Below, in pieces: positions 4,910 to 5,311 of a stretch of 5,311 bases of DNA (its first letter is position 1; each line of letters begins with the position of its first letter). Location: positions 1 to 5,311 of the forward strand of contig JAJXXN010000312.1 of the NCBI GenBank assembly GCA_021781075.1, written 5' to 3'. The translations under genes were made by a program, and so were the position numbers. Under the pieces are notes generated by a model. It had not been told where the DNA came from, did no database searches, and saw only the letters and a program-made list of their open reading frames with translations. The DNA is from Acidobacteriota bacterium. GTDB lineage: Bacteria > Acidobacteriota > Terriglobia > Terriglobales > Acidobacteriaceae.

Positions 4910-5260
4910 ATGCTGCCAACTTTGCCGCCATTGAATGTGACCATGCCCGATGCCCGCTCAGTGCTTGGCGCGGCATTGAACAACCAAAGCCAAAGCCTCG
5001 AATCCACAGCCACTGCGATGCCTGCATTGCATCCGCCGGAGACGCCGTTTTCTGCCTTGATGACCGATGCCGTGGGCACGGTGAACAAGCTGGAGGGCGA
5101 GGCGCGGCGGAGTATCGACGGCCTGATGGGCGGCTCGGGTGTGGATGTGCATCAGGCGATGATTGCCAGCGAAAAGGCCTCACTGGCCCTGGAGCTGACC
5201 CTTGCCGTGCACAATAAGGCGGTGCAGTCCTACCAGGCGGTGATGGGGATGCAGTTCTGA
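4910..5260 (+). CDS. fliE: Flagellar hook-basal body complex protein FliE
   Basis: The 116-residue protein is the adaptor that joins the MS ring (FliF) to the proximal rod and helps open the export gate path. The conserved C-terminal region is clear: VDVHQAMIASEKASLAL, then LTLAVHNKAVQSYQ and the final VMGMQF, near identical to the family ending VRNKAVxAYQEVMxMQ(F/V). The central FSALMTDAVGTVNKLEGEA is also typical. The first ~40 residues are variable and polar, as in other FliE proteins, which are usually a little over 100 residues. The start at ATG 4910 follows AGGGGGAG (4899-4906). M12 (ATG 4943) is a less likely alternative. Its place after flgB and flgC is the common flgB-flgC-fliE-fliF order. 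Confidence 0.95.
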   Translation: MLPTLPPLNVTMPDARSVLGAALNNQSQSLESTATAMPALHPPETPFSALMTDAVGTVNKLEGEARRSIDGLMGGSGVDVHQAMIASEKASLALELTLAVHNKAVQSYQAVMGMQF

Positions 5261-5308
5261 GCCGCGGCGGGGCGGTTCGATTGGAATGCAGGACGGGCAA
5301 GGGGAATC

Positions 5309-5311
5309 ATG
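5309..5311 (+). CDS. Probable start codon of the next flagellar gene (fliF expected)
   Basis: The final three bases are ATG, preceded at four bases by AAGGGG (5299-5304), a good ribosome binding site, 48 bases after the fliE stop. In many bacteria fliF (MS-ring protein) follows fliE directly. No coding sequence is visible, so the identity is an expectation from gene order only. Confidence 0.35.

Overview
The window looks like chromosomal DNA of a moderately GC-rich, flagellated, diderm-type bacterium. It carries housekeeping genes on the left and the start of a flagellar basal-body operon on the right. The LexA N-terminus (MAITRRQKE..., YSPSFEEIA, SLATVHKHISNLEKKGLL, NRSRSID) recalls LexA proteins of Acidobacteriota and neighbouring groups. 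That placement is from memory of the family, was not checked by any search, and should be held loosely.

Layout. (1) Bases 2-340: the last third of homoserine kinase (thrB), cut by the window edge. (2) 434-763: a classical thioredoxin with a WCGPC active site. (3) 823-875: a very long, nearly perfect hairpin between two convergent genes, best read as a bidirectional terminator. (4) 890-1495, minus strand: lexA, the SOS repressor. A strong sigma70-type promoter lies directly before its start codon, and a GCGAA direct repeat (a likely LexA operator) fills the promoter spacer. The geometry predicts a leaderless mRNA. (5) 1496-1764: an AT-richer divergent intergenic region with short repeats. (6) 1765-2538: an OmpR/PhoB-type response regulator. 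(7) 2559-3884: a sigma54-activator-type AAA+ ATPase with a degenerate receiver domain and no C-terminal DNA-binding domain. (8) 3898-4263 flgB, 4308-4784 flgC and 4910-5260 fliE: rod and MS-ring/rod junction proteins. A well-placed ATG occupies the last three bases, where fliF would be expected.

How it fits together. The rightward run from 1765 onward reads as one regulatory-plus-structural unit: a DNA-binding response regulator, then a sigma54-type ATPase that cannot bind DNA through the usual Fis-type helix-turn-helix, then the earliest flagellar rod genes. No histidine kinase is in the window. The most interesting point is this regulator pair. The ATPase resembles the HTH-less activators known from Helicobacter FlgR and chlamydial CtcC/AtoC, and its receiver has lost several phosphorylation-pocket residues. 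The second point of interest is the compact lexA promoter, where operator, promoter and start codon sit within about 35 bp.

No RNA genes, insertion sequences, CRISPR arrays, integrase sites or replication origins were seen.
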